Assembly: GCA_016709145.1 (NCBI GenBank)
Contig: JADJEK010000007.1
Location: forward strand, 124,001 to 188,000
Direction: 5' to 3'
DNA length: 64,000 nt
Origin: Planctomycetota bacterium
GTDB lineage: Bacteria > Planctomycetota > B15-G4 > JADJEK01
Positions 1 through 10,659 of the stretch are shown piece after piece. The position numbers were made by a program, and so were the translations under genes. A model generated the notes under the pieces. That model saw nothing but the letters and a program-made list of their open reading frames with translations. It made no database searches and was not told the origin of the DNA. Numbering within the stretch: the first letter of the stretch is position 1; each line of letters starts with the position of its first letter.

Positions 1-536
1 GGCCACACAGCCAGGAACCAACCCGCGACGGTGCCGACGGACCACAGCGCGGAACGCGACGCTCCGCCGCGGAACACGCCGCGGAGCAGCACGACGGACA
101 CGAGCAATCCGATCGGCGGTCCGACGACGGAACCGCTCGACGGCGGCCACGTCGACGCGACGACGACGCGCATCGCGAGCGCGATCGCGCCGACCACGCC
201 GAGGACCACGACGATCTGCGTCGCTCCGCCGACCCAACGGACTCGGCGGCGCGCGACGAGGGCCAATCCCCACAGCGCCACCGCGCCGACCGCGAGTGCC
301 ACGACCGGCGCGGCGATCGGCCCTAGCGCGAACGCCGACGCGACGAGCCCCGCGACCGCTCCGATCGTCGAGCCGGTGACCAGCCCGAACGTGATCACGA
401 TCGCGACCGCACCGAGCACGATCGTGACGCCGAGTCCGAACATCCGCGCCCACGGCGCGATGTCGCCACCGAGCTCGCGGAACGGATCGGCTTGTCGCGT
501 TCGTGCTCCCACGCGTCCCCCACGTCCCTCGGCCAT
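1..536 (-). CDS. Partial multi-pass membrane protein, N-terminal part
   Basis: An open frame runs on the minus strand from an ATG at 536 to the window edge without a stop, giving about 178 residues and continuing outside. After a short charged start (MAEGRGGRVGARTR) it shows several hydrophobic stretches rich in Val, Ala, Ile and Gly, for example FGLGVTIVLGAVAIVITFGL near residues 35-55, then others near 60-80, 80-97 and 105-120, so it is an integral membrane protein. No family-specific motif is visible and I assign no function. It is divergent from the FAD oxidoreductase at 665, and the 128-base gap should hold both promoters. Confidence 0.7.
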   Translation of the reverse strand, partial: MAEGRGGRVGARTRQADPFRELGGDIAPWARMFGLGVTIVLGAVAIVITFGLVTGSTIGAVAGLVASAFALGPIAAPVVALAVGAVALWGLALVARRRVRWVGGATQIVVVLGVVGAIALAMRVVVASTWPPSSGSVVGPPIGLLVSVVLLRGVFRGGASRSALWSVGTVAGWFLAVW

Positions 537-664
537 CCGGTCGAGACGGCGCAGTGTGGCGGGCCGCACGGCGGGAGTAAAGCGTCCGTTCAGGGTCTCC
601 CGCCTCGTCGTCGACTTCGTTTGCCGAACGCGATCCGCGCTCGGATCCGCTACCGTCCCGGCCC

Positions 665-2026
665 ATGATCCTGATCATCGGGGCAGGACTTTCCGGCCTG
701 TCCGCCGCTTGGCATCTGCGTGGTCACGACGTGCTCGTGCTCGAGAAGGAGCGCGAGCCCGGCGGCCTCGCGCGTTCGGTGTCCGAAGACGGCTTCACGT
801 TCGACTTCACCGGGCACTTGCTGCACACGCGCGATCCGCAGATCGCCGCGCTCTGCGACCGCCTGCTCGGCGCCGATCAAGTCCGCCTCGAACGCCGCGC
901 GTTCGTGCAGCACGGCGACCGGCTCGTGCCCTATCCGTTCCAAGCGAACATCGCGTCGCTGCCCGACGACGTGCGCATCGAGTGCGTGAAGGGCTTCGTC
1001 GAGACGCTCTTGCCCGGTCGAGCGCCCGCGCCGGGCTCGTTCGATGCGCCCGCGCGGCCGCTGCCGTTGTCGTTCCTGAACGTGAAGACACCGCGCGGCG
1101 CTTATGCGTTGTCGTTCCTCGACTGGGCGAAGGCGACGTTCGGCGACGGCTTCACGCGCCAGTTCTTCGAGCCGTACAACGCCAAGAACTTCGCCTGCGA
1201 CGTCGCGACGATCAGCGCCGATTGGGTGTCGTGGGCGATCCCGAAGCCCGCGCTCGAGGACGTGCTGCGCGGCGCGATGGCCGTGGTCGACAAGGCGTTC
1301 GGCTACAACCCGCGCTTCGTCTATCCGGCGTCCGGCGGCATCCGTCGCTTGCCCGACGCGTTCGCGCGCGAACTCGATTGCGTGAAGACCACGCAGACCG
1401 TGGTCGCGATCGACGCGGTCGCGAAAGTCGCTCGCCTCGCCGACGGCTCGAGGGTCCGCTACGACGCGCTGCTGACGACGCAGCCGTTGCCCGAACTGAT
1501 CGCGATGACGACGGGTCTCGACGCCGCCGCGTACGCCGCCGTGCGCCAGTTGCGTTGGTGCTCGGTCGCGTCGTTCAACTTCGGCGTTGCTGGCACACTC
1601 GGCCACGATCGGCATTGGGTCTATTACCCCGATCGCACGCTGCCGTTCTATCGCGCGGGCTTCCCGACGAACCTGACGTCCGCGATGGCGCCGCCGGGCC
1701 AGACGTCGATCTGCGCCGAAGTCGCCTACGCACCCGATCGCTTCCCGCCGAGCGACGACGACACCGCGCGTGTCCGCGACGGACTCGTCGCGTGCGGCGC
1801 GCTCGACGACGCGCGACGAGTCACGCGCGCGACGCGACTCGATCTGCCGTACGCGTACGTGCTGTTCGACGAAGCGCGCCGCGCCGCGTTGCCCGTGCTG
1901 TTCGAAGCGTTGGTCGCGCGCGACGTGATCCCGCTCGGTCGCTACGGCAGTTGGAACTACCTGTCGATGGAGGACTCGATCGCGCAGGGCATCGAGGCCG
2001 CGCGCTACGCGAAGGGCGGTCGATGA
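665..2026 (+). CDS. FAD-dependent amine-oxidase-type oxidoreductase (UDP-galactopyranose mutase / protoporphyrinogen oxidase-like)
   Basis: The 453-residue protein opens with a Rossmann FAD motif, IIGAGLSGLSAAWHL (GxGxxG at residues 6-11), then LEKEREPGGLARS, the second FAD-contact region of the flavin amine oxidase fold. FDFTGHLLH, EPYNAKNF and the C-terminal GSWNYLSMEDSIAQG are features of the NAD(P)-binding protein family found in polysaccharide loci, distantly related to UDP-galactopyranose mutase. The final helix after GSWNYL is the usual FAD-ribityl contact region. The stop overlaps the start of the next gene (ATGA at 2023-2026), so it is probably co-translated with the GT4 glycosyltransferase, which supports a role in surface sugar synthesis. 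Exact substrate unknown. Soluble, no signal peptide. Confidence 0.8.
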   Translation: MILIIGAGLSGLSAAWHLRGHDVLVLEKEREPGGLARSVSEDGFTFDFTGHLLHTRDPQIAALCDRLLGADQVRLERRAFVQHGDRLVPYPFQANIASLPDDVRIECVKGFVETLLPGRAPAPGSFDAPARPLPLSFLNVKTPRGAYALSFLDWAKATFGDGFTRQFFEPYNAKNFACDVATISADWVSWAIPKPALEDVLRGAMAVVDKAFGYNPRFVYPASGGIRRLPDAFARELDCVKTTQTVVAIDAVAKVARLADGSRVRYDALLTTQPLPELIAMTTGLDAAAYAAVRQLRWCSVASFNFGVAGTLGHDRHWVYYPDRTLPFYRAGFPTNLTSAMAPPGQTSICAEVAYAPDRFPPSDDDTARVRDGLVACGALDDARRVTRATRLDLPYAYVLFDEARRAALPVLFEALVARDVIPLGRYGSWNYLSMEDSIAQGIEAARYAKGGR

Positions 2027-3180
2027 CGAAGCCGTGGATCGTCCACGTCATCACCAAGCTCGAACTGGGCGGCGCGCAGCAGAACACGCTCGACACTTGC
2101 GCGCGACTCGATCGGAGTCGCTTCCGCGTCGCGCTGCTGACCGGCCCTGACGGAGCGCTCGATTCCGCGGCCGCGCGCATCCCCGACCTCGACTTCCGCA
2201 TCGTGCCCGATCTCGTGCGTGAGGTTTCGCCGCTGCGCGATCTGCGCGCCTGGCGAACGCTGCGCGGCCACGTGCGATCGTTCGCGGAGGACGGCGCGCC
2301 GGTGCTCGTCCACACGCATTCGAGCAAGGCCGGGATCCTCGGTCGCCTTGCGGCGCGATCGGCGCACGCGACGCGCGTCGTCCACACCGTGCATGGGTTC
2401 GGTCATCCGGCGTTCGGTTCCGCGCTCGCGCGGCGCGCCGCGCTGGCGGCCGAGCGCCACGTCGCGCCGATGACCGACGCGTTCGTCGTGGTCGCGCAGG
2501 CGAATGCAGACGAAGGTCGCGTTCTCGGCCTGTTCGCCGACAAGCCGGTCGAACTGATCCGATCCGGATTCGACGTGAACGCGTTCCGCGAGCCCGGCAT
2601 CACGCGCGACGAAGCTCGAGCCGCGCTGGGCTTGTCACCGACGGCGCCCGTCGTCGGCGTCGTCGCGTGCTTCAAGCCGCAGAAGGCGGTCGCCGACTTC
2701 CTCACCGCGTTCGCGCACGTGCGGTCCCACGTGAAGGACGCGGTCGCGATCGTCGTCGGCGACGGCGAATTGCGCACGCCGCTCGAACGATTGCGCGCGC
2801 ATCTCGGACTCGACGCCGTGGTGTCGTTCGTCGGCTGGCGCGACGACGTGCCGCGCATCCTGCGCGCGCTCGACGCGTTCGTGCTGACCTCGCGTTGGGA
2901 AGGGCTGCCGCGCGCCGTGGTGCAAGCGATGGCGGCTCACGTCCCGGTCGTCGCGACCGCGGCCGACGGGACGGCCGATGTCGTGAAGGACGGAGTCACC
3001 GGCGTGCTGTGTCCGATCGGCGACGTCGACGCGATCGCAGCCGGCATCGTGCGTGTCCTCCAAGCGCGTTCGTTCGCGAGCTACCTCGCGAACAACGCCG
3101 CGTCGAAGGTCGACGAGTTCGACGTCGCGCGCATGATCGAGCGGCTCGAAGCGCTCTACGACAGACTGCTGCGCGCGTGA
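2023..3180 (+). CDS. Glycosyltransferase family 4 (GT-B fold)
   Basis: 385 residues. The N-terminus VIHVITKLELGGAQQN-like stretch (VHVITKLELGGAQQNTLD) is the acceptor-side start of GT4 enzymes, and the C-terminal half carries VVGVVACFKPQKAVADF, VSFVGWRDDVPRIL and LTSRWEGLPRAVVQAM, the donor-binding region. The usual EX7E motif is present as E-x7-Q: the second acidic residue is Gln, a variation I see in the sequence and which some GT4 subfamilies tolerate. The ATG at 2023 was chosen because it overlaps the preceding stop and begins the conserved fold; upstream in-frame sequence is a shadow of the FAD gene. Likely adds a hexose during surface polysaccharide or glycolipid synthesis. It converges on the sulfatase-like gene with one base between stops. 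Confidence 0.85.
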   Translation: MTKPWIVHVITKLELGGAQQNTLDTCARLDRSRFRVALLTGPDGALDSAAARIPDLDFRIVPDLVREVSPLRDLRAWRTLRGHVRSFAEDGAPVLVHTHSSKAGILGRLAARSAHATRVVHTVHGFGHPAFGSALARRAALAAERHVAPMTDAFVVVAQANADEGRVLGLFADKPVELIRSGFDVNAFREPGITRDEARAALGLSPTAPVVGVVACFKPQKAVADFLTAFAHVRSHVKDAVAIVVGDGELRTPLERLRAHLGLDAVVSFVGWRDDVPRILRALDAFVLTSRWEGLPRAVVQAMAAHVPVVATAADGTADVVKDGVTGVLCPIGDVDAIAAGIVRVLQARSFASYLANNAASKVDEFDVARMIERLEALYDRLLRA

Positions 3181-3181
3181 T

Positions 3182-4897
3182 TCACTTGGGCGGCGCGGGC
3201 GCCTTCAGCGCTTCGACGCGTCCCATCGCGTGCTCGATCGATGCGGCGTCCTGACCGCCCTGCTTCAGGGCGAGCGCGAGGTAGTGCTCCCAGATCTGCA
3301 GCGCGCTCTCGAGGTCGGTGCGCTCCAGCGCCAACGCGAGGTTGAACCACGCGTCGACGAAGTTCGGGTCGAGTCGCGTCGCTGCCTCGAAGTCCGTGCG
3401 CGCCGCGGCGTAGTCCTTGCGCTGGAACGCGCGATTGCCGCGCGACAGATGCTCTTGCGCGTGCATCGAGAAGACTTCGGTGCGCGCGCCGACGTAACCG
3501 AGCTCGGCCAGGCGTTGCCACGTCTCCGAGTCCTCGACCCCATTGGATCGCTCCGGCTCGTACGTCTCGCGCACGGGACGGGCGAGCTGCCGGACTCGCG
3601 CCCAATCGCGCTGCAAGCGCTCGATCCATTCGGATTCTGCTTTTGCATCGAGCTCGCGCTCGGCCGCGGCCGGACCCTCGATGTCGAACAGCCGGGGCTC
3701 ACGGCCCGGCGTCAGGAGCAGCTTGCGTCCACCTTCGCGCGGGACGATGGCGACTTCGCCGCGCTCCAACGTCGTGCGATCGACGTGCGGGCGCTTGGCC
3801 GCGAGTCGTTCGGCGATCTCGATCGCCGGGTAGCGCTCGGCGACGAGCGCCGTCTCACCGGGCGTCGGCAACTTCGACGCGCCATTGGCGAGGTCGACGA
3901 GCCACGGGAACAAGCGCGCCGTCGTGATCGGTTCGTCGCGCACGACGTTGGCCGGTACGCGTTCGCCGTAGAGCAGCAGAGGCACGCGCAACAGCGTCTC
4001 GTCGAAGACGCCCTGATGGTCGACGCGACCGTTCTCGCCGAGGTTCTCGCCGTGGTCCGACGTGACCACGAGCACGCCGTGCTCGAAGAACTCGCGGCGT
4101 TCGAGCTCGAGCACGAGTCGCTCGAGCTTGCGATCGGCAGTCTGCACCGCCGCGCCGTAACGCGCCGCGAGCGCTCGCGCGAACGCTTCGTCGACGACGA
4201 CTTCGCCGGCGAGGACGCGCTCGAACAAGTCCGACGCCGCGAGGATCTCCTGCGGAATGGCTCGAGCGTCGGGACCTGCGGCGGCCAGCGACTCGGGATC
4301 CGCGTCGTACGGCAGGTGCGCGTCCATGAGGTTCAAGAACATGAACACCGGTCGGTGCGGAGTGGCGTCCCACCACGCGAGCAACTCGTCGATCATCGTG
4401 TCGGACGCGCGCGTGCGGTCCTTGCCCGCTGGAGTGCGCCACGCCTCGACGAAGCGATCGAAGCCTTGCTCGAAGCCGTACAGGCTCGAGACGTTCACGT
4501 TGGCCGTGAATCCCGCCGTGGCGTAGCCGTACGTGGCGAGCACTTCGGCGAGCGTCGCGGCCTCGGACGGCAACGTGCGGTGCTCGAACGTCGCGCCGTG
4601 TTCGGACGGCAACTTCCCCGTGAACAGCGACGCATGACTCGGCAGCGTCCACTCGGCGACTGAACGTGCTTGCGTGAAGACGACACCGCGACGCGCGAGT
4701 TGTGTGAAGAACGGCATCTTCGACGCCGGCCCGTACGCGCGATCGGCGCGCAGCGTGTCGATCACGACGACGAGCACGCTCGGCGAGCGGCCGCGCGGTC
4801 CTTCGATGACGTAGCGCACGAGCAGCACTGCCACGAGCAGCAGCGCCGACATGATCCCCGCAACCGTCAACAGGCGTACGTAACCGCGCGTGCTCAC
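3182..4897 (-). CDS. Membrane-anchored sulfatase-fold (alkaline phosphatase superfamily) protein with C-terminal TPRs
   Basis: 571 residues. One N-terminal membrane segment (about residues 9-29) is followed by a sulfatase domain (PF00884 type): metal site VVIDTLRAD (D47), active-site segment AEWTLPSHASLFTG, and the second metal site VVTSDHGENLGENG near residue 280. In type I sulfatases the residue before x-P-S is Cys or Ser, converted to formylglycine; here that position is Thr84, as in phosphoethanolamine and phosphoglycerol transferases. The last 100 residues form TPR helices (EHLSRGNRAFQRKDYAAARTD, DPNFVDAWFNLALALER). The active site should face the periplasm. It may be a hydrolase or a phospho-group transferase; substrate unknown. 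Confidence 0.8.
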   Translation of the reverse strand: MSTRGYVRLLTVAGIMSALLLVAVLLVRYVIEGPRGRSPSVLVVVIDTLRADRAYGPASKMPFFTQLARRGVVFTQARSVAEWTLPSHASLFTGKLPSEHGATFEHRTLPSEAATLAEVLATYGYATAGFTANVNVSSLYGFEQGFDRFVEAWRTPAGKDRTRASDTMIDELLAWWDATPHRPVFMFLNLMDAHLPYDADPESLAAAGPDARAIPQEILAASDLFERVLAGEVVVDEAFARALAARYGAAVQTADRKLERLVLELERREFFEHGVLVVTSDHGENLGENGRVDHQGVFDETLLRVPLLLYGERVPANVVRDEPITTARLFPWLVDLANGASKLPTPGETALVAERYPAIEIAERLAAKRPHVDRTTLERGEVAIVPREGGRKLLLTPGREPRLFDIEGPAAAERELDAKAESEWIERLQRDWARVRQLARPVRETYEPERSNGVEDSETWQRLAELGYVGARTEVFSMHAQEHLSRGNRAFQRKDYAAARTDFEAATRLDPNFVDAWFNLALALERTDLESALQIWEHYLALALKQGGQDAASIEHAMGRVEALKAPAPPK

Positions 4898-4922
4898 GCG
4901 AGTGTGACGAGCTCCCCCTCGC

Positions 4923-5120
4923 TCACTCGAACTTGATGACGTCGACCGGGCATTGCGCCGCGGTGTCGCGGATCTGCTTCTCGTATTTCGAGTAGTCGAC
5001 GCCGTCTCGCACCATCGCGGTATCGGCCGGGCCCGGGATGTGGAAGACCTCGGGGCAACCCTCCTCGCTCATGTGGCAGAGGATGCAGCCGGGTTCGATC
5101 CAAACGCGCTTGATGGCCAT
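4923..5120 (-). CDS. Small single-cluster ferredoxin with an altered cysteine motif
   Basis: 65 residues, soluble, acidic C-terminus. The N-terminal WIEPGCILCHMSEEGCPEVF and C-terminal AAQCPVDVIKFE match the planctomycete single-cluster ferredoxin layout (CxxCxxCxxxC/A-PEVF ... CPVxVIKF). Cysteines are at 12, 15, 22 and 57; the third ligand expected at position 18 is Ser. The protein could bind a [3Fe-4S] or Ser-ligated [4Fe-4S] cluster, or use Cys22. Electron partner unknown. A GGAGAG Shine-Dalgarno-like stretch lies just upstream on the minus strand. It follows the AlaX-type gene on the same strand with about 100 bases between. Confidence 0.85.
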   Translation of the reverse strand: MAIKRVWIEPGCILCHMSEEGCPEVFHIPGPADTAMVRDGVDYSKYEKQIRDTAAQCPVDVIKFE

Positions 5121-5226
5121 GAGTGGGACTCTCCTCGAAGGATCCGGGTCGGGAAGTCGGAAGTTCTAGCAGTCGCCGGTCCAGATCCATCGAGCGCTTC
5201 GGGGTGAGAACGTCGACGCCGCCCGT

Positions 5227-6435
5227 TCAGGCCGGCAGGGCGGCGAGGATCGCCGCGCGCGCAGCCGCCGCCACGACGGCCGCGTCGACCTGCGCCGGGA
5301 ACCCGCCGAACGCCAATCGCGGCGAACCGCCGCCGCGGCCGCCGATCGGCTCGAGCAACGCCTTGAGTACCGCGGCTGCCGAAAGCGCATGATCTCCCCC
5401 GCACGCGATCGCGCATTGCGGCTTGTCCCCACCACTGCACAGCACGGCGATCAGGTCCTTGCGCTGCGAACAGCCACGGGCGAGGTCTTGCAGTCCGTCG
5501 CGCTCGCTCGCGGGCACCAGCGTCACGAGCAGACGACCCGCCCGCAGCGGTTCCGCGTCCGCGACGAGGCGATCGACGCGCGTCGGGATCAACTCGCGCT
5601 CGAGTTCGCGGCGCGCCTTGTCGAGGTCCGCCGCGCGGGCGATGCGTTGCGCAACGGCGGCGAGCACGTCGGCCTCACCGACCGACAACGTCTTGACCAG
5701 GTCGCGGACGAGGCGCGACTTCGCGCGGTGGTCGCGCCGCGCACGTCCACCGCAGACGAACGTGACGCGCAAGCGGTCGCCCGGGAGCTTCTCGTGGCGG
5801 ACCAGCGCGATCGCACCGATTTCCGCGGTACGGTCCACGTGGGTGCCGCCGCAAGCGCAGACGTCGTACTCGTCGATGGTGATCACGCGGAACGCGCCGT
5901 CGACGATTGGGATCTTGCGCAAATCGGTTGGTCGCTCGGACGGATCGAGATAGAGCGCCGCGGTGACCTTGCGGTCGTCGCGGATCACGCGCGCCGCTTC
6001 GTCCTCGACGGCTTCGAATTGCCGATCGGACAGTGCGGCCTTGTCGAGGTCGATCGTGGCGACGTCCGCGCCGAGATGGAACGACAGCGTGTTGGCACCT
6101 GCGACGCGGATGAACGCGCGCGTGAGCAGGTGCTGACCGCTGTGCTGTTCGCGATGGTCCTGACGACGACCTGCGTCGACTCGACCGACGACGCGCGCGC
6201 CGACCTCGGGGGTCCGTCCCTCGACGACGTGCACGATCGCGCCGTCGGACTCCTGCACGTCGACGACGCGGCCGCCGCCGAGCTCCCCGCTGTCGGCCGG
6301 CTGGCCGCCGCCCTCGGGATAGAACGCGGTGCGGTCGAGCACGATCGCGTGGCCGCGTGCGTGCGGCGTGACGGCGATCACGCGCGCGTCGAACTCGAGC
6401 TCGTTGGCGTCGTGGAAGTAGAGGCGTTCGGTCAT
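5227..6435 (-). CDS. Alanyl-tRNA editing protein (AlaX-L type) with DHHA1 domain
   Basis: 402 residues. It matches the second-additional-domain part of alanyl-tRNA synthetase: FYPEGGGQPADSG near residues 39-51, zinc ligands in QHSGQHLL (H98, H102) and CACGGTHVDRTAEIG. A coiled helical linker and a C-terminal DHHA1-like domain (CAIACGGDHALSAAAVLKAL, GGRGGGSPRLAFGG) follow. The family deacylates mischarged Ser- or Gly-tRNA(Ala) in trans and guards translation fidelity. The ATG at 6435 was preferred to the upstream in-frame codon at 6549 because MTERLYFHDANELEF begins the conserved editing domain. No aminoacylation domain is present, so it is not AlaRS itself. Confidence 0.88.
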   Translation of the reverse strand: MTERLYFHDANELEFDARVIAVTPHARGHAIVLDRTAFYPEGGGQPADSGELGGGRVVDVQESDGAIVHVVEGRTPEVGARVVGRVDAGRRQDHREQHSGQHLLTRAFIRVAGANTLSFHLGADVATIDLDKAALSDRQFEAVEDEAARVIRDDRKVTAALYLDPSERPTDLRKIPIVDGAFRVITIDEYDVCACGGTHVDRTAEIGAIALVRHEKLPGDRLRVTFVCGGRARRDHRAKSRLVRDLVKTLSVGEADVLAAVAQRIARAADLDKARRELERELIPTRVDRLVADAEPLRAGRLLVTLVPASERDGLQDLARGCSQRKDLIAVLCSGGDKPQCAIACGGDHALSAAAVLKALLEPIGGRGGGSPRLAFGGFPAQVDAAVVAAAARAAILAALPA

Positions 6436-6644
6436 GGGCTCACTCGTCGGGGCTCGGAATGCCGATCCACGGAGTCGGCGTGGGCAGTCTCGCACCGCGT
6501 CGACGTGGTCACGCGAGCAGGTTCGGTCGCGGTCGACCGCGACCGGCACTTGCGATCGATGGGCTGGCTAACATAGGGCCCGGTCGCCCCCGAACCGACG
6601 CCTCGCGCGACTTCCGTCCCGCTGTCTCGCCGCTGGAGAACGCT

Positions 6645-8246
6645 GTGCTGCACGCCGCGCTCGTTTCCGTCGCCCTCGCGTTCGCGCCGCCGTCGACCGC
6701 GGCTTCGACGGAATTGCGCAAGTGGTTCGACGAGTACCGGCGCGGCGGCATCGATCTGCATCAGCCGGTCCCCGCCGCGATCGTGGTGCCCGCGGCATCG
6801 GACGCGAGCCCGAACGCGACCGAAGTGCGGTACTGCTCGAGCGCGGCGGTGGATGCCTTGCGCACCAAGGTCGACGCCGCGCGCCAAGAGGACTCGCTGG
6901 CCGCGGCGCGCGTGCTCGTCGACCTCGCGACCTACCAACCGATCACCGACGTCGAGGAAGAGCGGCGGCGGTTCGTGTCGCGCCAACCGTGGCTCGTGCG
7001 GAGACTCGGACTCGAAGCGCTGACGCAACTGCGCGGGAGCGAAGCCCGCGAGTGGCTGACCAAGATCGCGCTGCATGACGGCGACGCCCTCGACGGCGTC
7101 CGCACGCGCGCGGCGGCTTGCCGCGCCCTGGGCGCCACGATGGACGACGCGTTGCTCGCGCCGCTCGCCGGCGCGCTGAACGACGGAGCGCCGACGGTGC
7201 GCGTCGAAGCCGCCGCCGCACTCGGCATGCTCGGCTCGGCCCTGGCGTTGACGGCGCTCGAAGGAGCACTCGCCGATCCCGACGAGCGCGTGCGCCTCGA
7301 GAGCGTGCTCGCGATCGATCGCATCACCGCGACCGCATCCGACCTCGTCGAGCGCCGTCGCGCCGCGCTCGCTCGCGCCATCGGCGACGCCGCGTGGCCG
7401 GTCCGGTTGGCCGCGGCGCGCATGCTCGGCCACGGGCACGATCGCGGCGCGATCCCGATCCTGATCGACGCGCTGATCGCCGAAGCGCCGGGCGGCGTCG
7501 GCCGTCCGGATGCGCGTCGCCGCGTGCGCACGCGGATCCGCGCATCGCTGATGGAGTTGACCGGCAAGGACTTCCCGTCCGATCGCGCGGCCGACTGGTC
7601 GGCGTGGTGGAAGGACTTGGCCGCCACCTTCGAGATCGACCCCAGCGCGATCCACACGGCGGTCCCGGAGCAGGGACCTCGCTTCTTCGGCATCCCGCTC
7701 GAGACCGACGTCGTGTTGTTCCTCATCGACGGTTCCGGGTCGATGGAGCGTCCGGCACAGGGCAGCGATCCGCCATCGCGTCTGTTCTTGGCACAGTTCG
7801 AACTGAAGCGCTGCTTGAGCGCGCTCGATCCGGGCACGCGCTTCAACATCGTCGTGTTCAACGACGAGCTGATGCCGTTCAAGCCGGCCGCCGTCGCCAA
7901 GGACGCCACGACGCTGCGCGAAGCGCTCGACTTCATCGCTCGCATCGAGGCGAAGGGTGGGACCGACTTGCATCGCGCGCTCGACTTCGCACTCGGGATC
8001 ACCGACGGCGGACGCTCCGCGCGCGCGCGGGCCGAGCAGATCGACACCATCGTCCTGCTCTCCGACGGGGTGGCGTCGCGCGGCGCGGTGCTGCTGCCCG
8101 AGGAGTTGCTCGCGCAGACGATGGCCGCGAATCGTTCGCTGCAAGTCGCGCTCCACGGGGTCAATGCGTCGACGACTCCGAGCACGCTGCTCGATCGCTT
8201 GACTTCGGCTTGCGACGGCATCACCGCGGGTCTCGGCGCGAAGTAG
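6645..8246 (+). CDS. Exported HEAT-repeat protein with C-terminal von Willebrand factor A domain
   Basis: 533 residues from a GTG at 6645, preceded by GGAGAACGCT. The start MLHAALVSVALAFAPPSTAAS looks like a signal peptide. Residues of about 90-330 are HEAT-like helical pairs with regular spacing (VRLEAAAALGMLG-type helices, AWPVRLAAARMLGHG). A VWA domain follows with an intact metal-ion-dependent adhesion motif, FLIDGSGSM (DxSxS), and later GGTDLHRAL and VLLSDGVASRG. Such HEAT-VWA proteins are common in planctomycetes and are inferred to scaffold protein complexes outside the cytoplasm; the ligand is unknown. The GTG was chosen over an upstream ATG at 6459 because the intervening residues look like a shadow sequence. 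Confidence 0.8.
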   Translation: MLHAALVSVALAFAPPSTAASTELRKWFDEYRRGGIDLHQPVPAAIVVPAASDASPNATEVRYCSSAAVDALRTKVDAARQEDSLAAARVLVDLATYQPITDVEEERRRFVSRQPWLVRRLGLEALTQLRGSEAREWLTKIALHDGDALDGVRTRAAACRALGATMDDALLAPLAGALNDGAPTVRVEAAAALGMLGSALALTALEGALADPDERVRLESVLAIDRITATASDLVERRRAALARAIGDAAWPVRLAAARMLGHGHDRGAIPILIDALIAEAPGGVGRPDARRRVRTRIRASLMELTGKDFPSDRAADWSAWWKDLAATFEIDPSAIHTAVPEQGPRFFGIPLETDVVLFLIDGSGSMERPAQGSDPPSRLFLAQFELKRCLSALDPGTRFNIVVFNDELMPFKPAAVAKDATTLREALDFIARIEAKGGTDLHRALDFALGITDGGRSARARAEQIDTIVLLSDGVASRGAVLLPEELLAQTMAANRSLQVALHGVNASTTPSTLLDRLTSACDGITAGLGAK

Positions 8247-8401
8247 CGGGGCGACAAGTCGCCAGGAGCCGCTGCGGCCGGCCGTCGCGGGCGCGGAATC
8301 CTCGTCAGCGCTCACCGACGCCGTGCTTGATCGGCCCGGGGGCTTCGACTAGCTTCTCCCGTTTCCATCCACGGTCCGAAGTGAACCCTCCGGGAACGGC
8401 A

Positions 8402-10537
<2,136 letters not shown>

Positions 10538-10558
10538 GCCGCTGACAGGGTGGCCATG

Positions 10559-10600
10559 CGACGAAGGCCGAGCGGAACGACTTCCGCTCGGCCTTCGTCG
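10559..10600 (+). terminator. Intrinsic-terminator-like hairpin after fusA
   Basis: A perfect 19-bp stem (arm starts CGACGAAGGCCGAGCGG) with a 4-base loop lies 21 bases after the EF-G stop. The U-tract is poor (TTGC), so Rho assistance is possible. It also lies downstream of the VCBS gene on the minus strand and may serve both convergent genes. Confidence 0.7.
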
Positions 10601-10659
10601 TTGCAGGTCGCGATGCGGAGGGCGAGTCGCGGACGACCGCGCCCTCGATCACGCGTCGA

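Noticed and set aside
650..1615. Long minus-strand frame opposite the FAD gene
   Set aside because: High-GC antisense shadow with Arg/Glu/Val bias and no recognisable motif.
31..3180. A 1049-codon plus-strand frame across the first genes
   Set aside because: Only its last third is real (the GT4 gene from 2023). The first part is Arg/Ser/Thr-rich shadow sequence antisense to the membrane protein and in another frame of the FAD gene.
6432..8315. 627-codon minus-strand frame opposite the HEAT-VWA gene
   Set aside because: The plus strand encodes a clear HEAT-VWA protein; the antisense product is Arg/Gln-rich shadow.
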